NCBI GenBank assembly: GCA_002491115.1
Contig: DKVI01000046.1
Coordinates: 1-52,948 of the forward strand
DNA length: 52,948 bases
Direction of reading: 5' to 3'
DNA from: Lachnospiraceae bacterium UBA7182
Lineage (GTDB): Bacteria > Bacillota > Clostridia > Lachnospirales > Lachnospiraceae
How positions within the stretch are numbered: position 1 is the first letter of the stretch; every line of letters starts with the position of its first letter. Both the position numbers and the translations under genes were made by a program. Positions 15,123-23,992 of this stretch are shown here, piece by piece. The notes under the pieces were generated by a model that ran no database searches, was not told the origin of the DNA, and saw nothing but the letters and a program-made list of their open reading frames with translations.

Positions 15123-16529
15123 ATGGACACAGAGAATAAGGAACAGGAAATAGAAAAGGAAACAGAAGGCACGGATTACGAAGACGTATGTTTTGTTTGC
15201 CACCGTCCTCAGAGTAAGGCCGGAAAGATGATCCATCTGACAAAGGACATCTGCATCTGCCCGGAGTGTATGCAGAGAACCATGGATGTGATGAGTAAGA
15301 GCGGGATGGATTACAGCAAGATGGATTTTTCCAGGATGCCCAATATCAGCATGATCAATTTGTCTGATCTGCAGAATATGATCCCCAGGCGGCAGAAAGT
15401 GAAGAAAAAATCGCCGCAGACGGATAAGAAGCCGGAGAAAGCTTTCGATATCCGTTCTGTGCCCGCGCCGCACAAGATCAAAGAAAGCCTTGATGAGTAT
15501 GTGATCGGGCAGGAGAAAGCCAAAAAAGTGATCTCAGTGGCAGTCTATAATCATTACAAACGCGTGGCAGCAGGTACGGACGCGGACAATATCGAGATTG
15601 AAAAATCCAATATGCTGATGATCGGACCTACCGGAAGCGGTAAAACTTACCTGGTAAAGATGCTGGCAAAGCTTCTGGATGTGCCGCTGGCTATTGCGGA
15701 CGCCACATCCCTGACGGAGGCAGGCTATATCGGAGACGATATCGAAAGCGTACTTTCCAAGCTTCTGGCTGCCGCCGACAATGATGTAGAGAAGGCAGAG
15801 AGAGGCATCGTATTTATAGACGAAATTGACAAGATCGCCAAAAAAAGAAACACGAATCAGAGAGACGTAAGCGGCGAATCTGTTCAGCAGGGAATGCTGA
15901 AGCTTTTGGAGGGCGCGGAAGTGGAAGTGCCGGTGGGAGCCAACAGCAAGAACGCCATGGTGCCTTTGGAGACAATCAATACAAAAAATATCCTGTTTAT
16001 TTGCGGCGGTGCCTTTCCGGAACTGGAGAATATTATCAAAGAACGGCTGAACAAACAGTCGTCCATCGGATTTTTCGCGGACTTGAAAGACAAGTATGAC
16101 AATGACAAGAACCTGCTACGCCAGGTGACAGTGGAAGACATCCGTAATTTTGGCATGATTCCGGAATTTATCGGAAGGCTTCCTATTATTTATACGCTGG
16201 ACGCTCTGGATGAAGACATGATGGTCAGAGTCTTAAAAGAACCAAAAAATGCCATCTTAAAGCAATATCAGAAGCTGTTGGCGTTAGACGAAGTAAAACT
16301 GGAATTTACAGAGGAGGCTTTGCGCGCCATCGCGAAAAAGGCGATGGAAAAAGATACAGGCGCACGGGCTTTAAGAGCGATCATAGAAGATTTTATGCTG
16401 GATATCATGTATGAGATTCCAAAAGACGAGAATATCGGGCAGGTGACAATTACAGAAGATTATATCGAACACCGGGGAGGCCCCATGATTACCATGCGGG
16501 GCATTCCGATGCTTTCGATGCAGGGGTAG
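15123..16529 (+). CDS. clpX: ClpX-family AAA+ unfoldase
   Basis: 468 aa. The N-terminal zinc domain has four cysteines (CFVCHR...CICPEC). The AAA+ core has Walker A GPTGSGKTYLVKML, pore loop GYIG (TEAGYIGDD), Walker B IVFIDEIDKIAKK and the sensor/arginine region PEFIGRLP. An IGF tripeptide (SSIGFFADL) matches the ClpP-docking loop, so it could work with ClpP. It is longer than usual ClpX (about 420), mainly from a linker after the zinc domain (about 60-110). It is not beside clpP, tig or lon, unlike standard clostridial clpX. It may therefore be a second copy. AGGGG precedes the ATG; the lspA-like gene starts 3 bp after the stop. Confidence 0.87.
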   Translation: MDTENKEQEIEKETEGTDYEDVCFVCHRPQSKAGKMIHLTKDICICPECMQRTMDVMSKSGMDYSKMDFSRMPNISMINLSDLQNMIPRRQKVKKKSPQTDKKPEKAFDIRSVPAPHKIKESLDEYVIGQEKAKKVISVAVYNHYKRVAAGTDADNIEIEKSNMLMIGPTGSGKTYLVKMLAKLLDVPLAIADATSLTEAGYIGDDIESVLSKLLAAADNDVEKAERGIVFIDEIDKIAKKRNTNQRDVSGESVQQGMLKLLEGAEVEVPVGANSKNAMVPLETINTKNILFICGGAFPELENIIKERLNKQSSIGFFADLKDKYDNDKNLLRQVTVEDIRNFGMIPEFIGRLPIIYTLDALDEDMMVRVLKEPKNAILKQYQKLLALDEVKLEFTEEALRAIAKKAMEKDTGARALRAIIEDFMLDIMYEIPKDENIGQVTITEDYIEHRGGPMITMRGIPMLSMQG

Positions 16530-16532
16530 AAA

Positions 16533-17000
16533 ATGAGACTTGGATGGCTGCAGCTTGCGCTTGGTCTGTTTCAGGCAGACCTGGCAGTGAAAGAAGAAAT
16601 AGAAAGAAATCCGGAATTTGACCGTGAACATGTTCTGTGGGACGGCAAAGTCCGGGTGAGAAAATTACATAATGACGGAATGGCCGGCGGGAGACTCAAA
16701 GGTCATATGCCGGCATTGATTAAGATCAGCGGCTGTATGACGCTTGGATGTGTGGGGATGTTTTTAAGGCTTCTTGGGAAAGAAGGACATACGACACGAA
16801 AGTTAGGCTATGCGTTTTTGACCGGAGGAGCGCTTTCCAATCTGTACGATCGGTGCAGAAGAGGATATGTGGTAGATTATATCAGTTTTGGGACGCCGTT
16901 AAAGAAACTGAACAATCTGGTATTTAATCTGTCCGACTTTTTTATACTGACAGGAGCGCTTTTGATATGTTTGGGCCGGACAGATCAGGCAAAAGACTGA
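16533..17000 (+). CDS. Divergent signal peptidase II (LspA)-like membrane protein
   Basis: 155 aa. The C-terminal half carries the LspA active-site pattern GGALSNLYDRCRRGYVVDYISF and FNLSDFFILTGA, including the Asn, the Asp-Arg, the VVD aspartate and the FN-x-x-D aspartate that form the catalytic pair in LspA. The N-terminal half is poorly conserved: DLAVK stands for the usual DQxTK, and HNDGMAGG for the usual NxGAAF. The first membrane helix is weak. It may be an active but divergent lipoprotein signal peptidase or a paralogue with another substrate. The last 34 bp overlap the DUF3810 gene, which implies coupled expression. Confidence 0.72.
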   Translation: MRLGWLQLALGLFQADLAVKEEIERNPEFDREHVLWDGKVRVRKLHNDGMAGGRLKGHMPALIKISGCMTLGCVGMFLRLLGKEGHTTRKLGYAFLTGGALSNLYDRCRRGYVVDYISFGTPLKKLNNLVFNLSDFFILTGALLICLGRTDQAKD

Positions 17001-18070
17001 CAGGCACCTGGTTCTTCGCCTGTCTGTTTGCGCTGGCGGCGGCGCTTCAGACAGCAGCCAGGTATGTGCCGGGGTTTGCCGAAGGGTACGCAGGGTATGT
17101 CTATCCGGTTCTTCTGCGGGGGCTGGGAGGCGTAAGCAATCTGTTTCCTTTTGCCCTGGACGAAATACTGATTTATATCCTGGTTCTGATTACGCTTGGG
17201 TATCTTGCGGCAGGTATCCGGCATATGATAAGGAAGCAGGAGACGGTAAAGGAGTGGCTGGCAAAGACAATCCGAAGACTTATAAAAGCCGGGATTATAT
17301 GGTTGTTTTTATTTACGGTCAACTGCGGTGTGAATTATCACAGGACGACTTTTTCCGAGCTGGCGGGGATTCCGGTGGAACTTTCTACGGTCGATGAGCT
17401 GGAGGGACTCTGCCTGTGGCTGACAGAGAGGATTGAGAAGACCGCGCCTCAGATCAGGACGCAGGAAAACGGTCTGTGCGCTTTGCCTGATCAGATGCGG
17501 GAAAAGACCAGGCAGGCGATGGCAGAGCTTGGCAAGACCTGTCAGCCGCTTGCGGGATGGTACCCGAAAGCAAAGCCGGTATTTACCTGGCGGGTATTGT
17601 CCATGGAATCTTTAGAGGGTGTCTCGGGTCCCTATACCATGGAGGCCAATTATAATCCGGATATTCCCGCTCATAACCAGCCGGCAGTACTTTGCCATGA
17701 GTTGTCCCATCTGAAAGGCTTTATGAGAGAAGATGAGGCCAATTATATTGCTTATCTTGCCTGTACAGGTTCTGAAGATGCCAATCTGCGGTACAGCGGA
17801 CTTCTCCTTGCCTATACGCACAGTATCAACGCTTTGTATCGCGCGGATCAGGGACGGTTTTCGGAGGTAAGAAAAAGACTGTGTGAGCAGGCGGAAAGAG
17901 ACTATGCTTATCACAGAGCCTACTGGAAACAGTTCGAAGGTCCGGTGGCCAAAGTCTCTGATAAAGTGAACAACGCCTATTTAAAGGCGAATGCGCAGAA
18001 AGAAGGCAGCAGAAGCTATGGCCGTATGGTGGATCTGCTGCTTGGTGAATACCGGCGGAGGGAAGATTAA
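16967..18070 (+). CDS. DUF3810 family membrane protein with HExxH motif
   Basis: 367 aa. Three membrane helices at about 11-34, 60-85 and 108-125 are followed by a large domain with HELSH at 244-248 (LCHELSHLKGFMREDEAN). The HExxH plus the downstream acidic residues look like a zinc metalloprotease site, as in the DUF3810 family, whose role is not known. The start follows CAGGAG and lies inside the 3' end of the LspA-like gene. Pairing a membrane metalloprotease-like protein with an LspA-like protein suggests processing of lipoproteins or signal peptides. That is inference. Confidence 0.8.
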   Translation: MFGPDRSGKRLTGTWFFACLFALAAALQTAARYVPGFAEGYAGYVYPVLLRGLGGVSNLFPFALDEILIYILVLITLGYLAAGIRHMIRKQETVKEWLAKTIRRLIKAGIIWLFLFTVNCGVNYHRTTFSELAGIPVELSTVDELEGLCLWLTERIEKTAPQIRTQENGLCALPDQMREKTRQAMAELGKTCQPLAGWYPKAKPVFTWRVLSMESLEGVSGPYTMEANYNPDIPAHNQPAVLCHELSHLKGFMREDEANYIAYLACTGSEDANLRYSGLLLAYTHSINALYRADQGRFSEVRKRLCEQAERDYAYHRAYWKQFEGPVAKVSDKVNNAYLKANAQKEGSRSYGRMVDLLLGEYRRRED

Positions 18071-18109
18071 AGCATCTTCCCGGCCGGGAGAGTCTGCCCC
18101 GGCGCGGGA

Positions 18110-18550
18110 TTAATCGCTGCCCTGGGCTTTGTCAAGGGCAGTCCGGATGGCCCCCATCAGCATCAGAGAAGTATACTGGCTGTCTTCGGAATAAGTAAGG
18201 TTATCCAGAGACTGGGCTTTTATGATCTGCTCTGAAAGCGACTCTAAAGCAGGTTCCATCAGCGGATACATGGCTGATACCGTCTCATCTAACTGACGAA
18301 AATGGATGGATGAGATATAGTCTTTATCCACCGTGACAGCGATCTCTACAGGGTTGCCTCCGAGAGTCATGGAAGCCGTATATATGCCGGCCGTATATTT
18401 GGACGGAAGATCTGTGGCTGCGGCAGGTGCTTTGTCAGAGGAAAACATAAAGACCATCAGCAGAAGGAAAAGGATGCCCAGGGCGACGAAGATGCCCGTA
18501 TAGATCAGTTCCTTCATGTGGAAAACCCATATTTTTGTTTTGGCGCTCAT
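18110..18550 (-). CDS. Small membrane-anchored protein with degenerate FMN-binding-like domain
   Basis: 146 aa. One membrane helix at about 15-37 (IYTGIFVALGILFLLLMVFMF) precedes an outer domain. The pattern SKYTAGIYTASMTLGGNPVEIAVTVD (split at 18341-18418), then an ExVSAMYP helix, then SEDSQYTSLMLMGAIRTAL resembles the FMN-binding domain of NqrC/RnfG-type proteins, where SGATxTS binds flavin covalently. Here that site reads SEDSQYTS, so flavin attachment is doubtful. AGGAG sits 7 nt before the ATG. It converges on the DUF3810 gene. Function unknown. Confidence 0.6.
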   Translation of the reverse strand: MSAKTKIWVFHMKELIYTGIFVALGILFLLLMVFMFSSDKAPAAATDLPSKYTAGIYTASMTLGGNPVEIAVTVDKDYISSIHFRQLDETVSAMYPLMEPALESLSEQIIKAQSLDNLTYSEDSQYTSLMLMGAIRTALDKAQGSD

Positions 18551-18711
18551 GGCGAAACTCCTGTATAGAAGATTCTTTGTTATAATTTATGAGGGCGCGA
18601 ACAGATTTATGAGCGGCGGGATGCCAAAATTTATTGAAAAATCACTTTCTTTTTTTGTTGTTTTGCATTAGTATAGTATTATAGGTATCTAGCATCTAAA
18701 AATCTTACGGT

Positions 18712-18755
18712 TTTTGGCGGATATTTCCGAGGGAGCATGTACAATATCGCCAAAA
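18712..18755 (+). promoter_or_regulatory. Stable hairpin in the leader of the PucR/CdaR-type regulator gene
   Basis: TTTTGGCG-g-ATAT (18712-18724) pairs with ATATCGCCAAAA (18744-18755), a 12-bp stem with one bulged G and a 19-nt loop. It lies 12 bp before the AAAGGAG ribosome binding site. It has no T-run, so it is not a simple terminator. It may act on translation or RNA stability. Confidence 0.45.
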
Positions 18756-18779
18756 GAATGTGCGTAAAGGAGAAAAAGT

Positions 18780-19865
18780 ATGATATCAAATCAGATACTC
18801 CAAAACACAATTGACGGATTGAAAGGGATTACCAGAATCGATCTTTGTATTCTGGATATTGAAGGGCAGGTGCTGGCTTCTACGGAGCGGGAGCCTGGAA
18901 GCCATGAGGACGAGGTTGTTGCATTTACAGCGTCGCCCGCGGATAGTCAGGTAGTCCATGGCTATCAGTTTTTTAAAGTGTTTGACGAAAATCAACTGGA
19001 ATATATTCTGCTTGCGAAAGGATCCAGTGATGATGTGTACATGGTGGGAAAGATGGCGGCTTTCCAGCTTTCCTGTCTTTTGACTGCTTATAAGGAAAGA
19101 TTTGATAAAGACAACTTTATCAAAAACCTTCTGCTGGACAATCTTCTGCTGGTGGATATATATAACCGTGCCAAAAAACTGCATATAGCGACAGAAGTCA
19201 GGCGTGTAGTGTTTATGATCGAGAGCAGCCGCGAACAGGTGAATGCCGCTTTGGACAATGTGCGCGGTTACTGCGGAGCAAAGTCCAGGGACTTTATCAC
19301 CGCTGTGGACGAGAAAAACGTGATCGTGGTCAAGGAGCTGGAACCGGATGAGGGGTATGACGAGATGATTGCGGCGGCAAAAGAGATGAGAGCGGCTGTC
19401 GTTCAGGGAGATGAGGATATCCATGTGGCAATCGGTACCATTGTGGGAGAGATCAAGGAAGTGTCCCGTTCTTATAAAGAGGCGAGGATGGCTCTGGATG
19501 TGGGGCGTATTTTCTTCGGCGACAGGGAGATTATAGCGTACAGCTCTCTTGGCATTGGCCGATTGATTTATCAGCTTCCGATTCCTCTGTGTAAAATGTT
19601 TATACGGGAAATTTTCGACGGAAAATCTCCGGATGACTTTGATATGGAGACTTTGACGACGATCAATAAATTTTTTGAGAACAGCCTGAACGTATCCGAA
19701 ACTTCCAGACAATTGTATATTCACAGAAACACGCTTGTATACCGCCTGGATAAGCTGCAGAAGTCTACAGGGCTGGACCTTCGCGTATTTGAGGATGCCA
19801 TTACATTCAAGATCGCCCTGATGGTTGTAAAATATATGAAATATATGGAAACACTGGATTACTAG
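18780..19865 (+). CDS. PucR/CdaR-type helix-turn-helix regulator
   Basis: 361 aa. The C-terminal 60 residues match the PucR-type DNA-binding helix-turn-helix (NVSETSRQLYIHRNTLVYRLDKLQKSTGLDLR). The middle (about 135-270) resembles the GGDEF-like connector common in these regulators (EVRRVVFMIES, AIGTIVGEIKEVSRSYKEARMALDV). The N-terminus (about 1-125) is a sensor region, not a clear sugar-diacid domain. AAAGGAG precedes the ATG. The gene lies 22 bp before ftsE in the same direction, so it may be cotranscribed with, or regulate, the division genes. The ligand is unknown. Confidence 0.83.
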   Translation: MISNQILQNTIDGLKGITRIDLCILDIEGQVLASTEREPGSHEDEVVAFTASPADSQVVHGYQFFKVFDENQLEYILLAKGSSDDVYMVGKMAAFQLSCLLTAYKERFDKDNFIKNLLLDNLLLVDIYNRAKKLHIATEVRRVVFMIESSREQVNAALDNVRGYCGAKSRDFITAVDEKNVIVVKELEPDEGYDEMIAAAKEMRAAVVQGDEDIHVAIGTIVGEIKEVSRSYKEARMALDVGRIFFGDREIIAYSSLGIGRLIYQLPIPLCKMFIREIFDGKSPDDFDMETLTTINKFFENSLNVSETSRQLYIHRNTLVYRLDKLQKSTGLDLRVFEDAITFKIALMVVKYMKYMETLDY

Positions 19866-19887
19866 AACATATTATGGGAGGATATCC

Positions 19888-20568
19888 ATGATAAAACTGG
19901 ATAATGTTGTGAAATCTTATCAGAATGGCGTAGGCGCCATTAACGGGATCAGTCTGTTTATTGACAGGGGAGAGTTTGTTTTCATTGTCGGAGACAGCGG
20001 CTCTGGTAAGTCAACATTGATCAAACTGCTTTTAAAAGAACTGGAACCTACAGAAGGAACAATCCGTGTAAACGGTGTGAACCTCGCCCGCATGAAAAAG
20101 CGGGCGATTCCCAAGTACCGGCGTAAGATCGGATGTGTGTTTCAGGATTTTCGCCTGTTGAAGGACAGAAACGTATATGAGAATGTGGCGTTTGCCCAGA
20201 GGGTTGTGGCTACGCCTACGAGACAGATTAAAAAAGACGTGCCTGCCATGCTGTCTTTGGTGGGACTGGCAGAAAAATACAAATCATTTCCCAGACAGCT
20301 TTCCGGCGGAGAGCAGCAGAGAGTGGCGCTGGCCCGCGCGCTGGTGAACAGTCCGGATATTCTGCTGGCGGACGAGCCTACGGGTAACCTGGACCCCAAG
20401 ACCTCCCGGGAGATCATGAAACTTCTGGAAGAGATTAATGCCCGGGGTACGACGGTGCTTGTGGTGACGCACGATCAGGATATTGTCAATACGCTTAAAA
20501 AACGGGTGGTTCGTATGCAGAAAGGGATCATTGTCGGCGATAAAAAAGAAAGCGGGTATATTGGATGA
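19888..20568 (+). CDS. ftsE: FtsE, cell-division ABC ATPase
   Basis: 226 aa. A full ABC ATPase: Walker A GDSGSGKSTLIKLL, Q-loop VFQDFRLL, signature LSGGEQQRVALARAL, Walker B ILLADEPTGNLDP, switch His in VVTHDQDIV. Together with FtsX it forms the complex that transmits a cytoplasmic signal to cell-wall hydrolases at division. GGGAGG precedes the ATG. The stop overlaps the ftsX start (ATGA). Confidence 0.96.
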   Translation: MIKLDNVVKSYQNGVGAINGISLFIDRGEFVFIVGDSGSGKSTLIKLLLKELEPTEGTIRVNGVNLARMKKRAIPKYRRKIGCVFQDFRLLKDRNVYENVAFAQRVVATPTRQIKKDVPAMLSLVGLAEKYKSFPRQLSGGEQQRVALARALVNSPDILLADEPTGNLDPKTSREIMKLLEEINARGTTVLVVTHDQDIVNTLKKRVVRMQKGIIVGDKKESGYIG

Positions 20569-21473
20569 GATTAAGTACGATTGGATACTGCCTGCAGCAG
20601 GGAATTAAAAATATCTGGCGGAACAAACTGTTTTCTCTTGCTTCAACGGCGACGATGGCGGCCTGTATCTTTATGTTCGGTGTTTTTTTCTGTATGGTGC
20701 AGAACTTTCAGCATATTTTAAGGGAAGTGGAAGAAGGCGTGGGCGTCACCGTTTTTTTTCAGGAGGATACTTCAGAGGACGAGATCCGGGAGATCGGCGA
20801 ACAGCTGCGTTCGAGGGCGGAGATCCGGGAGATTGTTTATGTGTCTGCAGATGCGACCTGGGAAGAGTATAAAAAGATTTATTTTGCAGAAGCGCCTGAA
20901 CTTGCGGACGGTTTCGCTTCCGATAACCCGCTGGCAAATCATGCCCATCTGGAAATCTATATGAAAGATGTGGCGCTGCAGCAGGACTTGGTGGATTATC
21001 TGTCTTCCATCGAACAGGTAAGAAAGATTAACCGATCCGATAAGGTGGCGGAGATGCTGACCGGATTCAACCGTTTAGTCAGTTATGTGTCTGTAGCGAT
21101 CATCGGACTTTTGCTGGCGGTAGCTGTCTTTTTGATCAGCAATACGGTCGCGATCGGTATCTCGGTCCGCAAGGAAGAGATCGGTATCATGCGTCTGATC
21201 GGGGCGAAGAATTCTTTTATTAAAGCACCTTTTTTAACCGAAGGCATCACTATTGGCCTGATCGGGGCGGCGATTCCGCTGGGTGTTTTGTATTATTTTT
21301 ATAATCGGCTGATCCTTTATATGGCGACAAAGTTCGATATGCTTACAGGGGTGCTGGATTTTCTTCAGGTCAACGAGCTGTTCCGTGTTCTGGCTCCGGT
21401 GGGGCTGATTCTTGGGGTGGGTATCGGCCTGTTCGGCAGTGCGTTTACAATCCAAAGACATCTGAAAGTATAG
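20565..21473 (+). CDS. ftsX: FtsX, cell-division membrane protein
   Basis: 302 aa. An N-terminal helix (about 24-45) is followed by an extracellular loop of about 115 residues (VGVTVFFQEDTSEDEI to DKVAEMLTGF), then three membrane helices in the FtsX/MacB-type fold (VSVAIIGLLLAVAVFLISNTV and following). The IRKEEIGIMRLIGA motif (here VRKEEIGIMRLIGAKNSFI) is typical. The outer loop should bind the hydrolase activator encoded next. It starts inside the ftsE stop. Confidence 0.95.
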   Translation: MRLSTIGYCLQQGIKNIWRNKLFSLASTATMAACIFMFGVFFCMVQNFQHILREVEEGVGVTVFFQEDTSEDEIREIGEQLRSRAEIREIVYVSADATWEEYKKIYFAEAPELADGFASDNPLANHAHLEIYMKDVALQQDLVDYLSSIEQVRKINRSDKVAEMLTGFNRLVSYVSVAIIGLLLAVAVFLISNTVAIGISVRKEEIGIMRLIGAKNSFIKAPFLTEGITIGLIGAAIPLGVLYYFYNRLILYMATKFDMLTGVLDFLQVNELFRVLAPVGLILGVGIGLFGSAFTIQRHLKV

Positions 21474-21490
21474 CGGGAGAAAAGGAATCT

Positions 21491-22720
21491 ATGAAAAGAC
21501 ACAGGTTTCGGCCTTTTCTGGCATGGGTACTTCTGGCGGCCGTTCTCCTGTCCGGTATGGGCGGCCGTACTGCCGCGTGGGCTAAAAAGAGCGCTTCTGA
21601 CCTGGACGAAGAGATCGATGAACTGGAAGGAAAGAGACAGGATACATTGGATGAAATCCAGTCGCTGAAAGCGGATATTGATTCCGTAGAGCAGAGGATT
21701 CAAAGTCTGAAAGAAGCAAGCAGCAATTTACAGGCTTATATTGATCAGCTGGATCGTCAGGTGAATTCTCTTTCTTCCCAGATTTCCGAAATGGAAAAAA
21801 AGATAGAGGAAAAAAACCAGGAGATCGAAGCCAAAAAAGAGGAACTGGCGCAGGCGGAAGCCCGGGTGGACGAGCAGTATGAGATGATGAAAAAAAGAAT
21901 CTGCTATATGTATGAAAACGGAGGTCAGTCTTTTCTTGATCTTCTGTTGGAATCAGGCAGTATAGTGGATATGCTAAGCAGGGCGGAGTATGCGATGAAC
22001 ATCTCCGCCTATGACCGTCAGATGATGGAAAATCTTAAGCAGGCCAGAGATATGATCGCGGAGTATAAGGCGGCTCTGGAGACGGAACAGGAGGAGCAGA
22101 AGGAGCTTCTTGCAACGCTTCAGTCTCAGAAAGAGGCTGTGAACCGGGCTGTGAGTGCCAAAACGCAGGAGATTGCCTCTTACCAGGCGCAGATTGGCAC
22201 TGCTTCGGGAGATCAGGAGGAATATGAGCGCCAGCTGGCAGAACAGGAGAAACTTCTGAATCAGGTCGAACAGCAGATTGCGGCTGCGGCGGCTGCGAAG
22301 GCGGCTGCGGAGGACGGAGACGGAGGCGCGTCCGGTTTTGTGTGGCCCTGCCCTGCCAGTCACAGGATTACCAGTTATTTTGGACCAAGATCGGCCCCTG
22401 TTCCCGGCGCGTCTACGGACCATAAAGGGATCGACATAGGAGCCGCCGGCGGTTCCCATATTGTGGCGGCTGCGGCCGGCCGTGTAACCACGTCTGCTTA
22501 CAGCGGTTCCGCAGGCAATTATGTGGTTATTTCTCATGGAAACGGAGTATCAACCGTATATATGCACGCTTCGGCTCTGTATGTGTCCGAAGGAGAAAAG
22601 GTCGAGCAGGGGCAGAAGATTGCTGCCGTGGGCTCTACGGGTTTTTCCACAGGGCCGCATCTGCATTTTGGTGTGATTGTTTATGGAAATTATGTAAATC
22701 CTTTGAATTATGTTCGTTGA
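21491..22720 (+). CDS. EnvC-like murein hydrolase activator / M23 peptidase
   Basis: 409 aa. A signal peptide (about 1-32, ending TAAWA) is followed by a long coiled coil (about 35-250) and an Ala-rich linker. A LytM/M23 domain (about 285-409) retains HKGIDIG and HLHFG, zinc-ligand motifs of active M23 peptidases, so it may cut peptidoglycan itself rather than only activate an amidase. The coiled coil plus LytM layout and the position after ftsEX match the FtsEX effector (EnvC in Proteobacteria, PcsB/CwlO-type partners in Firmicutes). The start follows GGGAGAAAAGGA. The next gene is 42 bp downstream. Confidence 0.9.
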   Translation: MKRHRFRPFLAWVLLAAVLLSGMGGRTAAWAKKSASDLDEEIDELEGKRQDTLDEIQSLKADIDSVEQRIQSLKEASSNLQAYIDQLDRQVNSLSSQISEMEKKIEEKNQEIEAKKEELAQAEARVDEQYEMMKKRICYMYENGGQSFLDLLLESGSIVDMLSRAEYAMNISAYDRQMMENLKQARDMIAEYKAALETEQEEQKELLATLQSQKEAVNRAVSAKTQEIASYQAQIGTASGDQEEYERQLAEQEKLLNQVEQQIAAAAAAKAAAEDGDGGASGFVWPCPASHRITSYFGPRSAPVPGASTDHKGIDIGAAGGSHIVAAAAGRVTTSAYSGSAGNYVVISHGNGVSTVYMHASALYVSEGEKVEQGQKIAAVGSTGFSTGPHLHFGVIVYGNYVNPLNYVR

Positions 22721-22762
22721 CTCTTACATACAATGGAAGGAAGAGAAAAGGAGAGACAACAA

Positions 22763-23950
22763 ATGGAAGACAACAGTAAAAACCACTCTTTTGGAAAAGG
22801 ACTTGTTGCAGGCATGGTGGCGGCCGCGATTATATTCGGTCTGACCGGCCGTGTGGGAGCGTTTATATCTTCCCGGTTTCCGGGAGGACATGGTTCACAG
22901 GAGGAGCGAATAGATGCCAAGCTGGAGGAACTGGACCAGTATATCGACCAGTATTATCTGTTTGATTATGAGGAAACAAATCTGGAAAGCGGAATCTATA
23001 AAGGCCTGATGGCGGGACTGGGAGATATCTATACAGGATATTATACGCCGGAAGAGTACGCCAGTTTTATGGAAACCACCAACGGTTCCTACAGCGGAAT
23101 CGGAGCCATGCTGAGGCAGGATTATAAGAACGGGATCATCACGGTCTACCGGGTATTTGACGGTTCGCCTGCGGCGGAGGCCGGAATAGAAGAAGGTGAC
23201 ATTCTTTATACGGTGAAAGGGGAAGAAGTCACCGGAAAAGATCTTTCTCTGGTCGTGACGGATCTGAAAGGAGAAGAAGGTTCCACAGTGGATATCAGTA
23301 TCCTCAAAGACCCCTCGGACCCGGCGTCGGAAGCGGCGCTTACATTGACCCGCAGGCATATCGAAGTGCCGACGGTAGAGTTTCAGATGATCGATCAGGA
23401 AATCGGCTATATCGCTATTACAGAATTTGAAGATGTGACGGACGATCAGTTTATGGCGGCGCTGGACGCGCTGGAAGCCCAGGGGATGAAAGATCTGGTC
23501 ATTGACCTTCGGAACAACGGCGGCGGACTGGTAGATGTGACCTGCGCGATTCTGGACCGGCTGCTTCCGGAAGGCCTGATTGTATACACAGAAGATAAAT
23601 ACGGGAACCGTCAGGAAGAAAAGTCTGACGCGGAACATTATTTTGCCGGGGATATGGCAGTTCTGGTCAACGGCAACAGCGCCAGCGCGTCGGAAATCTT
23701 CGCGGGGGCCATCAAGGATTATGGTGTCGGTACGCTGGTAGGAACCCAGACCTTCGGAAAGGGGATCGTTCAGAGTCTCTTTCCTTTAAGCGACGGTTCG
23801 GCGGTCAAGATGACCGTATCCAGATATTATACGCCCAAAGGCAACAATATTCATGAAGTGGGGATTACGCCTGATGTGTTGATTGAATATGATGAGGACG
23901 CAGAAGAGGACAATCAGCTTATGAAGGCACTGGAGATTTTAAGCAAATAA
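22763..23950 (+). CDS. C-terminal processing peptidase (S41 family)
   Basis: 395 aa. A signal-anchor helix at about 14-36 (GLVAGMVAAAIIFGLTGRVG), a PDZ domain (about 108-185, GSPAAEAGIEEGDILYTV) and an S41 protease core follow. The catalytic Ser lies in NGNSASASEIF and the Lys in TFGKGIVQ. CtpA/B-type proteases trim exported proteins outside the membrane. In other bacteria they control murein hydrolases, which fits its place as last gene of the ftsE-ftsX-hydrolase set. The ATG at 22763 is preferred over 22733 because AAAGGAGAG sits before it. Confidence 0.92.
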   Translation: MEDNSKNHSFGKGLVAGMVAAAIIFGLTGRVGAFISSRFPGGHGSQEERIDAKLEELDQYIDQYYLFDYEETNLESGIYKGLMAGLGDIYTGYYTPEEYASFMETTNGSYSGIGAMLRQDYKNGIITVYRVFDGSPAAEAGIEEGDILYTVKGEEVTGKDLSLVVTDLKGEEGSTVDISILKDPSDPASEAALTLTRRHIEVPTVEFQMIDQEIGYIAITEFEDVTDDQFMAALDALEAQGMKDLVIDLRNNGGGLVDVTCAILDRLLPEGLIVYTEDKYGNRQEEKSDAEHYFAGDMAVLVNGNSASASEIFAGAIKDYGVGTLVGTQTFGKGIVQSLFPLSDGSAVKMTVSRYYTPKGNNIHEVGITPDVLIEYDEDAEEDNQLMKALEILSK

Positions 23951-23992
23951 GCAAAGACAGGATAAAAAATAAAAGATTGGCAATAAAAATGA

